Assembly (NCBI GenBank): GCA_946533395.1
Contig: CAMNBU010000003.1
Location: 1-64,000, forward strand
Direction: 5' to 3'
From: UBA4292 sp002395865
GTDB taxonomy: Bacteria > Bacillota > Clostridia > Lachnospirales > Lachnospiraceae
Length of the DNA: 64,000 nt
The notes under the pieces are model-generated. The model was not told where the DNA came from. It searched no databases and was given only the letters and a program-made list of their open reading frames with translations. The position numbers were made by a program, and so were the translations under genes. Below, in pieces: positions 43,614 through 51,226 of the stretch (its first letter is position 1; every line of letters starts with the position of its first letter).

Positions 43614-45143
43614 TTATAGCGTATTTATAAACTTGTCAAAAGCCGCCATTCCTGCCGCGTCCCTCTTGTACACTCCCGCGTGCTCGAGGACCTTCATAAA
43701 CACTATACCGATCTCGGTCCTTATCACGGAGTCGATATTGTCCTTATTGAGTTCGGGATACTTCGCGCGTATCCCGTCCGCCCAGTCCGCGTGCTTGGCC
43801 AGAGTCTCGTCACTTCGAAGATCCGCTCCGGCGATCATGGCAGCGGCCAGAGCCTCCATCTCGCCCTTTAACCTACTCGGAAGTACCGCCAGGCCCATGA
43901 CCTCGATAAGACCTATGTTCTCCTTCTTAATATGGTGCAGCTCCGCATGAGGGTGGTAGACACCGAGAGGGTGCTCGGGTGTGGTTATGTTATTTCGAAG
44001 GACCAGATCCAGCTCGTACTTGCCGCCGTTTTTCCTCGCGATAGGTGTGATGGTGTTGTGGGGCACGCCGTCGGTATACGCATATATGAATGCTGCCTCG
44101 TCACTGTATTCCCGCCAGACTTTGAGTATGTGGTCCGCCAGCTCCACGAGCCTGTCGCTGTCCTCATGCCTTATCCTTATGACCGACATGGGCCATTTCA
44201 CGATGCCCGCCTCCACGTCCTCGAAGCCTTTCACGGTAAATGTCTTCTCGACCGGTGCCTTGGCCATCGCAAATGTGTAATGTCCCCCCTGGAAATGCTC
44301 ATGCGTAAGTATCGAGCCGCCTACTATGGGCAGATCAGCGTTCGAGCCCACGAAATAGTGGGGAAACTGCCTTACGAAATCGAAGAGCTTGTAAAAGGCG
44401 CTCTTATCGATCTTCATCGGAGTGTGTGACTGATTGAATACTATGCAGTGCTCGTTGTAATACACGTACGGCGAATACTGGAAGGCCCACTCCTCCCCCG
44501 CTATCGACAAAGGAATGATGCGGTGGTTCTGGCGCGCGGGGTGGTTCAGCCTGCCCGCATAGCCCTCGTTCTCACGGCAGAGCTGGCATTTCGGGTAGGC
44601 CACACTGGCGCTCTTTAATGCTGCGGCTATGGCCTTCGGATCCTTCTCGGGCTTTGAAAGATTGATCGTGATGTCCAGCTCGCCGTATTCGGTATCCGCC
44701 TTCCATCTCATGTCCCTCTTCACCCTGTAGGTCCTTATATAGTCTGTATCCCTCGAGAACGCGTAATAGTTCTCCGTGGCTTTCTTAGGGCTGACCGCAT
44801 AGTCCGCTGCAAATCTGTCGATCACAGCCGACGGCGGTGGCGTCAGCAGGCTCATTATGTGCGTGTCGAAGAGGTCGCGGTATGTGACTGAATTCTCCGC
44901 GATCAGTCCGTTATCATAAGCGTAATCAAGTATTCCCGCAAGCACCGGCTCAAGCTCCGGGCACGGGAGCCCGTCGCACGCGCCCTTTGCAAGGATGTCC
45001 TCCGCCGCCGGAGCAGCGTCCAGCTTCAGCGCCTCAAGCACTCTGTTGAAGGTGTAATACACATCCCTCTCATCAAAAAGCTTCTTTTTGATGCCGTATA
45101 TCATCAGCTCTCTCACGAGCTTCTCTATATTCATTTCACTCAT
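43614..45143 (-). CDS. galT: UDP-glucose--hexose-1-phosphate uridylyltransferase, type 2
   Basis: 509 residues, the long Firmicute GalT of the Leloir pathway (exchanges UMP between UDP-glucose and galactose-1-phosphate). The N-terminal helical domain is followed by the GalT core with LCRENEGYAGRLNHPARQNHRII, EHCIVFNQSHTPMKI and the active-site block GSILTHEHFQGGHYTFAMA. YHPHAELHHIKKENIGLIEVMGLAVLP closes the second domain. The ribosome site is AGGAGA. No galK or galE adjoins. It starts only 15 bp after hipA, so it probably belongs to the hipBA transcript, which is unusual. Confidence 0.93.
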   Translation of the reverse strand: MSEMNIEKLVRELMIYGIKKKLFDERDVYYTFNRVLEALKLDAAPAAEDILAKGACDGLPCPELEPVLAGILDYAYDNGLIAENSVTYRDLFDTHIMSLLTPPPSAVIDRFAADYAVSPKKATENYYAFSRDTDYIRTYRVKRDMRWKADTEYGELDITINLSKPEKDPKAIAAALKSASVAYPKCQLCRENEGYAGRLNHPARQNHRIIPLSIAGEEWAFQYSPYVYYNEHCIVFNQSHTPMKIDKSAFYKLFDFVRQFPHYFVGSNADLPIVGGSILTHEHFQGGHYTFAMAKAPVEKTFTVKGFEDVEAGIVKWPMSVIRIRHEDSDRLVELADHILKVWREYSDEAAFIYAYTDGVPHNTITPIARKNGGKYELDLVLRNNITTPEHPLGVYHPHAELHHIKKENIGLIEVMGLAVLPSRLKGEMEALAAAMIAGADLRSDETLAKHADWADGIRAKYPELNKDNIDSVIRTEIGIVFMKVLEHAGVYKRDAAGMAAFDKFINTL

Positions 45144-45158
45144 CTCTTCTCCTGTCTA

Positions 45159-46442
45159 TTATGTCAGATATTTTGCCATTCCGCCTGTTGCCAGTATCCT
45201 CCGGGCTATCTCCTGAGCCCTGAAAAAGCCCGAAGCCGCAAGCTCCTCCGCCGCCTCGTTAAGCGCCGGCACTAGTCTTTTTCTTATATCCGCGAAGCGG
45301 CTCATGGCCATCCTCGCGCCGATACCGACCTCCCTGGCCGCTCTCTCAAAGGCCGCCTCGTCTATCTCGTCCAGCGAACAGACTCCTCCGATGTAAAAAG
45401 CCATATCCCTCGTGCTGCTCTCATAGATCGAGGTCGACAGCAGATCATAAGCGGGCGCAAGCCTGATGCCCTTTAAGTCCTGCCCGTAGAGCACGGAAAT
45501 GTTCTTTATATGCGAGTCAGTATTGCCGATGAGATAGCAGAACACCACCCTGTCCCAGAGCCGCAGCAGGTCTTCGATGGGGTTCGCCGACACACGCCTG
45601 AGAAGATCGAATACCTTCTTCATATACATATCGGACGCATCCTTCTCGTATTTGGCCGCCGCCGATATGCCCAGAGCCTGCGCGAAGTCCTCCTGATGAA
45701 GCCTGAGCTGTCTCGGAAGCCCGTCGATCGTATCCACCGGATCCTGCACTCTGTCGTAGCGTTTCGTGGCGAAGAGAACCTCTCCGTCCGCTCCGGAACC
45801 CGTGTTGATGATACTGCTCTGCGGCACCTCTATGCCTATCTTCTTTGCGGTAAGCTGGACCAGCTGCTCGTTGGCGACTATCCCTCCGAGGCGTATATGG
45901 CTCTGCTTCACTATATGAGTGCTCGACGCGGTGCCGTGCGGAAGATACCACGCATCCTCCCTTTCGTCGCGATACAGCCCCACCTTGCCCGAGGCACCTG
46001 TGAGGGAAATGTGCGCTTTGGTCACCAGCTCGGCGGATTTTGCAGCGCCCTCCGCGGCCAGCGCCCTGACCTGCTCCATCGAAAGCCTCTCGTAAGAGGG
46101 CACATCCTCCTGCTCATCCCTGCATATGCGAAGAGCTCCCAGACATTCCCTGCCGAGTCCGTACAGAAGTGCCAGATAATCGTCCTCATCCGTTCTCATC
46201 CAGCCCGCGACCGCTCGTCTCGTAAAGCCCTCCGGCAGCAGTCCCTCGAAGAATAGCTTCGTCGCCTGAGCGCTGTAGGCCTCCTGCGTCAGCGGAAGGC
46301 TTATGGAAATGGGTGCGCTTGCGGGGTCGTTCAGGTATTCGTCGGAATATCTGAAGCAGGCCTGCGCGCTGTCATTTCCCTCGATCGTACCGACATTGAC
46401 CCATTCGCCGCGCCTTTCGATATTTACCAGATACTTCTCCAT
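45159..46442 (-). CDS. hipA: HipA-type serine/threonine kinase toxin
   Basis: 427 residues from ATG 46442, whose first base is the last base of the hipB stop. GGAGG lies 10 bp upstream. N-terminal HipA_N domain (SISLPLTQEAYSAQATKLFFEGLLPEG), then the kinase: Gly-rich loop SLTGASGKVGLY, THIVKQSH (ATP lysine), catalytic loop GNTDSHIKNISVLYG and the metal-binding APAYDLLST. E. coli HipA phosphorylates glutamyl-tRNA synthetase and causes persistence; related kinases have other targets. It pairs with the HTH antitoxin gene directly upstream. No truncation or lost catalytic residue is seen. Confidence 0.92.
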   Translation of the reverse strand: MEKYLVNIERRGEWVNVGTIEGNDSAQACFRYSDEYLNDPASAPISISLPLTQEAYSAQATKLFFEGLLPEGFTRRAVAGWMRTDEDDYLALLYGLGRECLGALRICRDEQEDVPSYERLSMEQVRALAAEGAAKSAELVTKAHISLTGASGKVGLYRDEREDAWYLPHGTASSTHIVKQSHIRLGGIVANEQLVQLTAKKIGIEVPQSSIINTGSGADGEVLFATKRYDRVQDPVDTIDGLPRQLRLHQEDFAQALGISAAAKYEKDASDMYMKKVFDLLRRVSANPIEDLLRLWDRVVFCYLIGNTDSHIKNISVLYGQDLKGIRLAPAYDLLSTSIYESSTRDMAFYIGGVCSLDEIDEAAFERAAREVGIGARMAMSRFADIRKRLVPALNEAAEELAASGFFRAQEIARRILATGGMAKYLT

Positions 46443-46654
46443 CACCTGCGAACCTCCAGACTGCAGTCGAGTCCCAGAAGACCGGCCAGTGTAAGCGCCC
46501 TTCCGAGTTCTGCCGTCTCCTTGCCGTTCTCAAGATCCGATATAAAGCTGACACTCATCCCGGAAAACTCCGAAAGGAAGGCCTGCGTGTATCCCAGCTC
46601 CTTCCTTCTCTCCTTTATGGCCCTCCCGAAGGCCAGAGCGGTGTCTGTAAGCAT
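46442..46654 (-). CDS. hipB: HipB-type HTH antitoxin/repressor
   Basis: 70 residues. XRE-type helix-turn-helix (FGRAIKERRKELGYTQAFLSEFSGMSVSFISDLENGKET) filling most of the protein, with a short C-terminus (LLGLDCSLEVRR). It should bind HipA and repress its own operon. AGGGGG is 7 bp before the ATG. Three 16-bp palindromes upstream (46674-46768) are the obvious binding sites. Stop and hipA start overlap, as in most antitoxin-toxin pairs. Confidence 0.93.
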   Translation of the reverse strand: MLTDTALAFGRAIKERRKELGYTQAFLSEFSGMSVSFISDLENGKETAELGRALTLAGLLGLDCSLEVRR

Positions 46655-46673
46655 ATCCGTACCCCCTGACAGC

Positions 46674-46689
46674 TTCGCCGTACGGCGAA
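46674..46689. promoter_or_regulatory. hipBA operator O1
   Basis: Perfect 16-bp palindrome TTCGCCGTACGGCGAA between the predicted transcription start and the hipB ribosome site. Confidence 0.85.
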
Positions 46690-46713
46690 ATATGATCTGC
46701 CATTTAAAACGTT

Positions 46714-46729
46714 TTCGCCGTACGGCGAA
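46714..46729. promoter_or_regulatory. hipBA operator O2
   Basis: Second perfect copy of the 16-bp palindrome, exactly 40 bp from O1, downstream of the predicted transcription start. Confidence 0.85.
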
Positions 46730-46747
46730 TTTTCGGTGTCAGAGCAC

Positions 46748-46776
46748 ATTATAAAGCCGTACGGCGAAAAATGCAA
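46748..46776 (-). promoter_or_regulatory. hipBA promoter
   Basis: -35 TTGCAT (46771-46776), 17-bp spacer, perfect -10 TATAAT (46748-46753). The -35 box begins 8 bp past the sirtuin stop codon. Confidence 0.8.
46753..46768. promoter_or_regulatory. hipBA operator O3, in the promoter spacer
   Basis: Third copy with one degenerate arm (AAAGCCGTACGGCGAA), centred about 39 bp from O2. It lies within the 17-bp spacer between -35 and -10, overlapping the -10 box by one base, so a bound repressor would block polymerase. Confidence 0.8.
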
Positions 46777-46783
46777 GCGATAT

Positions 46784-47542
46784 TTAAAGAACCGCATCAA
46801 GTGTTACACCGATCTTTTCGCGTATCACCAGATCGGCCTGGCTGTCCCTCGGTGTGGCGTCGCGGTTTATCAGGACGAGATGTTTGCCCCTAAAGTAGTC
46901 GATGAGTCCGGCTGCGGGATACACCACGAGGCTCGTACCGCCGATGATGAGCATATCCGCATTCCTTATGTGGTCCACGCTGCGGCTGATTATGGAATTA
47001 TCCAGTCCCTCCTCGTAGAGCACCACATCCGGCTTTATCGTTCCTCCACATGAGCATCTCGGTATACCGTCCGGGTTCTCCTTCATGACCTCTATGAGCT
47101 GATCGAGGTCATAGAATTTGCCGCAGGACATGCAGTAGTTTCTGAGGACGCTTCCGTGGAGCTCAAGCACCTCCCTGCTGCCTGCCTTCTGATGGAGCCC
47201 GTCGATGTTCTGCGTGATGACCGCCTTCACCTTGCCCCTCTTCTCGAGCTCGGCCAGCGCCAGATGCGCCTTGTTCGGCTGCGCGTCGGTGTAGAGCATC
47301 TTGTCGCGGTAGAAGCGGTAGAACTCTGAGGTCCTTCTCATGAAGAAGGTGTGGCTGAGCATCGTCTCGGGCGGATAATCATATTTCTGATTGTAAAGTC
47401 CGTCCACGCTGCGAAAGTCCGGTATATTGCTCTCGGTGGACACCCCCGCCCCTCCGAAGAAGACGATATAACTCGATTCGTCTATCATTTCCTTAAGCCT
47501 TGCGATCTCTTCCGAAAACCCCATATTTATATTATCCGCCAT
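46784..47542 (-). CDS. cobB: NAD-dependent protein deacylase, sirtuin family
   Basis: 252 residues. Sirtuin motifs: VFFGGAGVSTESNIPDFRS (NAD loop, about 28-46), ITQNIDGLHQKAG, catalytic His in LELHGSVLRN, zinc cysteines CMSCGKFYD and PRCSCGGTIKPDVVLYEE, then IIGGTSLVVYPAAGLI. It removes acetyl or longer acyl groups from lysines using NAD. The second cysteine pair is C-x-C, a spacing I recall from other Firmicute sirtuins. The ribosome site is GGGGGAACGCA. It has its own promoter and appears monocistronic. Confidence 0.95.
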   Translation of the reverse strand: MADNINMGFSEEIARLKEMIDESSYIVFFGGAGVSTESNIPDFRSVDGLYNQKYDYPPETMLSHTFFMRRTSEFYRFYRDKMLYTDAQPNKAHLALAELEKRGKVKAVITQNIDGLHQKAGSREVLELHGSVLRNYCMSCGKFYDLDQLIEVMKENPDGIPRCSCGGTIKPDVVLYEEGLDNSIISRSVDHIRNADMLIIGGTSLVVYPAAGLIDYFRGKHLVLINRDATPRDSQADLVIREKIGVTLDAVL

Positions 47543-47638
47543 TGCGTTCCCCCTGTATAATCTGTGTATTCCCTGCCTCCGTTTCAGGTCAGAAACCTCT
47601 TTCTGCCCGGCTGTCGGAAGACCTTATAACTATCGTTT

Positions 47639-47667
47639 ATTTTACCACTCATGAGCATTTTTAACAA
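47639..47667 (-). promoter_or_regulatory. Sirtuin gene promoter
   Basis: -35 TTGTTA (47662-47667), 17-bp spacer, -10 TAAAAT (47639-47644) with extended TGG. About 90 bp of leader follows. Confidence 0.7.
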
Positions 47668-47705
47668 GCTTTTTTGGTAACTATTCAGCACCCGCCCATC
47701 ACATT

Positions 47706-47739
47706 CGCAAAACCTCTGCCAAAGGCATCGGTTTTTGCG
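47706..47739. promoter_or_regulatory. Long interrupted palindrome upstream of the CoA-transferase promoter
   Basis: CGCAAAACC...GCC-AAA-GGC...GGTTTTTGCG. Arms of about 9 bp plus an inner 3-bp arm are symmetric around AAA. It ends 10 bp before the -35 box of the CoA-transferase and lies between two divergent promoters. No T-run follows, so it is more likely an operator than a terminator. Confidence 0.4.
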
Positions 47740-47749
47740 TCAAATGCAC

Positions 47750-47777
47750 TTGAAGAATCTACACAATCATGTATAAT
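47750..47777 (+). promoter_or_regulatory. Promoter of the CoA-transferase gene
   Basis: -35 TTGAAG (47750-47755), 16-bp spacer, perfect -10 TATAAT (47772-47777), 34 bp before the TTG start. Confidence 0.65.
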
Positions 47778-47811
47778 CGTTTATAGATAATGTAATCGGA
47801 GGTGAAGCCAT

Positions 47812-49134
47812 TTGGATTACTACAGCGAATATAGAAGCAAGCTAAAAACTCCCGAGCAGGCGGCTCTTCTGGTAAACAGCGGAGACTGGGTGGACTACTC
47901 CACAGCGACCGCCAAGCCCACGCTCTTCGACGAGGCTCTGGCCGGGAGGCGCGACGAGCTGTTCGATGTGAAGGTCCGCGGAAATATGCTCGACGGTCCC
48001 ATACAGATAGCCGAGTGCGACCCCTCGGGAAAGCATTTCATATACAACACCTGGCACTGCTCCGGTTACGAGAGAAAGCTGTGCGACAGGGGGCTGTGCT
48101 ACTACTCCCCCATGGTCTTCCACAACCTGACCGCGTACTACAAGTTCTTTCTCCACGTGGACGTGGCGGTCATGGCCGTTCCGCCCATGGACAGGCACGG
48201 ATATTTCAACTTCTCCATCAATACAGGTACTGCCGCCGAGATACTCCGCCAGGCTAAGACCGTCATACTCGAGATCAATGAGAACCTTCCGAATGTGCGC
48301 GGCGGCTACGACGACTGCGTGCACATCTCGGATGTCACAGCCGTGATCGAGGGTCCGCATGAGCCCTTCAAGTCCCGCCCCAGAAAGCCCATCTCGGCCA
48401 CGGAGCGTGCCATCGCGGAGAATATCATTGCACATATCCGCGACCGCTCCACACTTCAGATAGGTGTGGGAGGCATGCCCGATGCCGTCGGCAGACTTCT
48501 CGCTGAGTCGGATCTGAAGGATCTCGGCATGCACACGGAGCTGTGCGGTGACGCGTATCTGGATCTGTTCAACGCTGGCAAATTGACCAACAGATACAAA
48601 AACAGAAACCCCGGCAAGGGAATACTCGGCTTTGCTATAGGCTCACCCGAGCTCTACGACTGGCTGGATTCAAATCCCTCCATCAAGGCATACCCTCTCG
48701 AGTATGTGAACACTCCGGAGATCATCGGTCAGATCGACAATATGGTCTCCATCAACAGCTGTCTGTGCGTGGATCTCTTCGGACAGGTCAGCTCCGAAAG
48801 CATCGGCAAGCGCCAGATCTCAGGCACCGGCGGACAGCTCGACTTCCTCGAGGGTGCTTCCATCTCCAAGGGCGGCAAGGCATTCATCTGCCTGAACAGC
48901 ACCTACACGGACAAGGAGGGCGTAAGGCATTCGTGCATCGTTCCCTCGTTCAACGGCGAGATAATCACATCGCCGAGGAGCCAGGTGTACTATATCGCCA
49001 CGGAGTACGGAGTCGTGAATTTAGAGGGAACCACGTCGTGGGAAAGAGCCGAGAGGCTGATATCCATAGCTCATCCGGACTTCAGGGATGAGCTGATAAG
49101 ACAGGCCGAAAGCATGAAGATATGGAGGCGTTAG
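47812..49134 (+). CDS. Acetyl-CoA hydrolase/transferase family, probable butyryl-CoA:acetate CoA-transferase
   Basis: 440 residues from a TTG with an excellent GGAGGTG 7 bp upstream. Length and motifs match the But/4-hydroxybutyrate CoA-transferase group: VRGNMLDGP, PPMDRHGYFNFSINTG, IQIGVGGMPDAVGRLL, the glutamate in LGMHTELCGD (about 243, probable CoA-thioester nucleophile), GTGGQLDFLEGASISKGGKAF and the C-terminal TEYGVVNLEG. If it is But, the cell ends butyrate fermentation by passing CoA from butyrate to acetate. Acyl preference (butyryl, propionyl, 4-hydroxybutyryl) cannot be read from sequence alone. A second gene (Mrp) starts 10 bp downstream. Confidence 0.85.
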   Translation: MDYYSEYRSKLKTPEQAALLVNSGDWVDYSTATAKPTLFDEALAGRRDELFDVKVRGNMLDGPIQIAECDPSGKHFIYNTWHCSGYERKLCDRGLCYYSPMVFHNLTAYYKFFLHVDVAVMAVPPMDRHGYFNFSINTGTAAEILRQAKTVILEINENLPNVRGGYDDCVHISDVTAVIEGPHEPFKSRPRKPISATERAIAENIIAHIRDRSTLQIGVGGMPDAVGRLLAESDLKDLGMHTELCGDAYLDLFNAGKLTNRYKNRNPGKGILGFAIGSPELYDWLDSNPSIKAYPLEYVNTPEIIGQIDNMVSINSCLCVDLFGQVSSESIGKRQISGTGGQLDFLEGASISKGGKAFICLNSTYTDKEGVRHSCIVPSFNGEIITSPRSQVYYIATEYGVVNLEGTTSWERAERLISIAHPDFRDELIRQAESMKIWRR

Positions 49135-49144
49135 ATTTAGCAAT

Positions 49145-49888
49145 ATGAGTGATAATAATATAAAACATGTAATAGGCATAGTCAGCGGCAAGGGCGGTGT
49201 GGGCAAATCCATGACGTGCTCTCTTCTGGCCTGCGCCATGCAACGAGCCGGCTTAAAAACAGGTATTCTTGACGCGGATATAACCGGTCCCTCGATACCT
49301 AAGATGTTCGGCATCCACGGCAGGACGCATATGGAGGACGGCAAAATGGCCCCCGCAGCAGCAGGCTGCGGCGTCAAGCTCATGTCGGCAAATCTCCTCC
49401 TCGACCGCGAGGATGAGCCCGTCATATGGCGCGGCCCGCTTCTTAACACCATGATAAAACGCTTCTTCGAGGGAGTCGGCTGGGGAGAACTGGACGTGCT
49501 GCTCATCGACATGCCTCCGGGCACCAGCGATGTACCGCTGACCATATATCAGTCGCTTCCGATAGAGGGCATCGTTATGGTCAGCACACCTCAGTCTCTC
49601 GTGGAGATGATAGTAAAGAAGGCATCCTCCATGGCGGGGGCGCTGAATATTCCCCTGCTCGCCCTGGTGCAGAATTTCAGCTACCTTTCCTGTCCGGGCT
49701 GCTCCGAGGTCATCTACCCCTACGGAAAGGGGCGCGGCGAGGAGCTCGCCGGGGAGCTGGGCACAAAGATATACGCGCAGATACCTTGGGTCCTCGATGC
49801 GGCGCAAAAATGCGACGCGGGCGAGGTCTCGTCCATAGTGATACCCGAGATCGACGCATTGGCCTCGGCACTCGTTTCTTCGATTTAA
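49145..49888 (+). CDS. mrp: Mrp/NBP35-type P-loop ATPase, iron-sulfur carrier
   Basis: 247 residues. Deviant Walker A GIVSGKGGVGKSMTCSLLA (about 11-29), DADITGPSIPKMFGI, the central LLIDMPPGTSDVPLTIYQSLP, and the CPGC iron-sulfur cysteine pair in YLSCPGCSEVIYPYG. Mrp/ApbC proteins carry [4Fe-4S] clusters to apo-enzymes. The gene has no strong ribosome site at ideal distance: a GGAGG in the end of the preceding gene is 16 bp away, suggesting coupling to the CoA-transferase. No N-terminal DUF59 domain. Confidence 0.93.
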   Translation: MSDNNIKHVIGIVSGKGGVGKSMTCSLLACAMQRAGLKTGILDADITGPSIPKMFGIHGRTHMEDGKMAPAAAGCGVKLMSANLLLDREDEPVIWRGPLLNTMIKRFFEGVGWGELDVLLIDMPPGTSDVPLTIYQSLPIEGIVMVSTPQSLVEMIVKKASSMAGALNIPLLALVQNFSYLSCPGCSEVIYPYGKGRGEELAGELGTKIYAQIPWVLDAAQKCDAGEVSSIVIPEIDALASALVSSI

Positions 49889-49926
49889 TAACGGAGATGA
49901 TAAAATAGAAAGGGAATAGTCAGACC

Positions 49927-51210
49927 ATGAAATATACAATGAAAGAAGTTTTACAGTATCTGGAGGAAGAGGACGTAAAATTCATCCGTCTGGCTTTCTG
50001 CGATGTGTTCGGTAAGGTCAAAAACATTTCCATCAACCCGTGTGAGCTTGAAAAAGCCTTTGATACCGGTATACCCTTTGACAGAGATCTCATCGACGGC
50101 TTCTCAAGTCTACGCTGCACACAGCTCTACTTAAAGCCCGACCCGTCCACACTTGCAGTCCTTCCATGGCGCCCGGATCACGGCCGCGTGGTCAGGATGT
50201 ACTCTGACATATATGAGGAGGACGGAGAGCCGTTCAGATTCGACATGAGACATTTTCTTGCGGAAAATGTAGCGGAGGCCAAAGCACTCGGCCTCTCCTT
50301 CTCCTTCACCACAGTACAGGATTTCTATCTGTTCGATCTGGACGAGGCCGGCAAAGCGACCTTCACGCCCTTTGACAACGCAGGCTATATGGATCTGGCT
50401 CCGGAGGATCGAGGGGAGAATGTAAGACGTGAGATCTGCCTCAGCCTTTCGCAGATGGGTATCCAGCCGCAGAGCTCCCACCACGGGGTCGGTCCCGGCC
50501 AGAACAGGGTGACATTCAAATCGGCCGATCCGGTGAGTGCCGCAGACAACTCGGTCACATTTATGAACGCTGTAAAGACAATAGCCTACAGGAACGGACT
50601 AAGCGCGAGCTTCTCGCCCCTGCCCCTTGCCGAGGCTCAGGGCAATTCGTTCATCATCCGCATGGATGTGTCCGCGCTTGCGGAAAGTAAGCGGGACAGC
50701 GCGGTCGGCGGGGTTCTTAAGACCGTCCCCGATTTGACTCTGTTCTTCAACCCCGATAAGGCATCCTACAGAAGGCTCGCAAAGAAAGGGACGCCGAATG
50801 TGATCGGCTGTTCACCGAGGAATTATTCGCAGATCATACGCTACCCCGTCAGGGAGGGCGGCAGAATATTTATGGAGCTTCGTTCTCCGGATTCGGGAGC
50901 CAATCCGTATCTCGCCATCGCGCTTCTCGTGCGAGCGGCTGTATACGGAGTTCAAAACAAATTAGGTCTTAACGGCAGCTACGAACCGGCTCAGCCCGGC
51001 ACTTACAGCGAGCCGAAGCTCCCCGCCGATCTTGCCTCGGCTGCTGCGGCGGTGAAGAATTCTCTGCTTATTAACAGGATCCATCAGAGAAAATTTTACG
51101 ACAAAAATGACAATCCGGTGACAACAGAATTAAAAATGGAGCCATCCGCCACTCATCCCGAACTTACTTATGACCTGAACAGCATAATGAACGTGTACCT
51201 CAAAAGGTAA
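49927..51210 (+). CDS. Glutamine-synthetase-like protein lacking most catalytic residues
   Basis: 427 residues, clearly of the GlnA type I fold end to end (KYTMKEVLQYLEEEDVKFIRLAF, DLIDGF, GYMDLAPEDRGENVRREI, RSPDSGANPYLAIALL). Compared with Bacillus GlnA recalled from memory, metal and substrate residues are replaced. The EPEFFLF site reads VQDFYLF (about 128-134), ASHHEVAPGQHEIDF reads SSHHGVGPGQNRVTF (about 181-196), NGSGMH reads QGNSFI, and the GYEAP loop reads KKGTP. Only the E-x-R of the RSPD block survives. So it probably does not make glutamine and may be a regulatory pseudoenzyme. Next gene, 16 bp away, is an ANTAR regulator; in other clostridia true GlnA is paired with such a regulator. 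Confidence 0.85.
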   Translation: MKYTMKEVLQYLEEEDVKFIRLAFCDVFGKVKNISINPCELEKAFDTGIPFDRDLIDGFSSLRCTQLYLKPDPSTLAVLPWRPDHGRVVRMYSDIYEEDGEPFRFDMRHFLAENVAEAKALGLSFSFTTVQDFYLFDLDEAGKATFTPFDNAGYMDLAPEDRGENVRREICLSLSQMGIQPQSSHHGVGPGQNRVTFKSADPVSAADNSVTFMNAVKTIAYRNGLSASFSPLPLAEAQGNSFIIRMDVSALAESKRDSAVGGVLKTVPDLTLFFNPDKASYRRLAKKGTPNVIGCSPRNYSQIIRYPVREGGRIFMELRSPDSGANPYLAIALLVRAAVYGVQNKLGLNGSYEPAQPGTYSEPKLPADLASAAAAVKNSLLINRIHQRKFYDKNDNPVTTELKMEPSATHPELTYDLNSIMNVYLKR

Positions 51211-51226
51211 GTAAAATAAAAATCAG

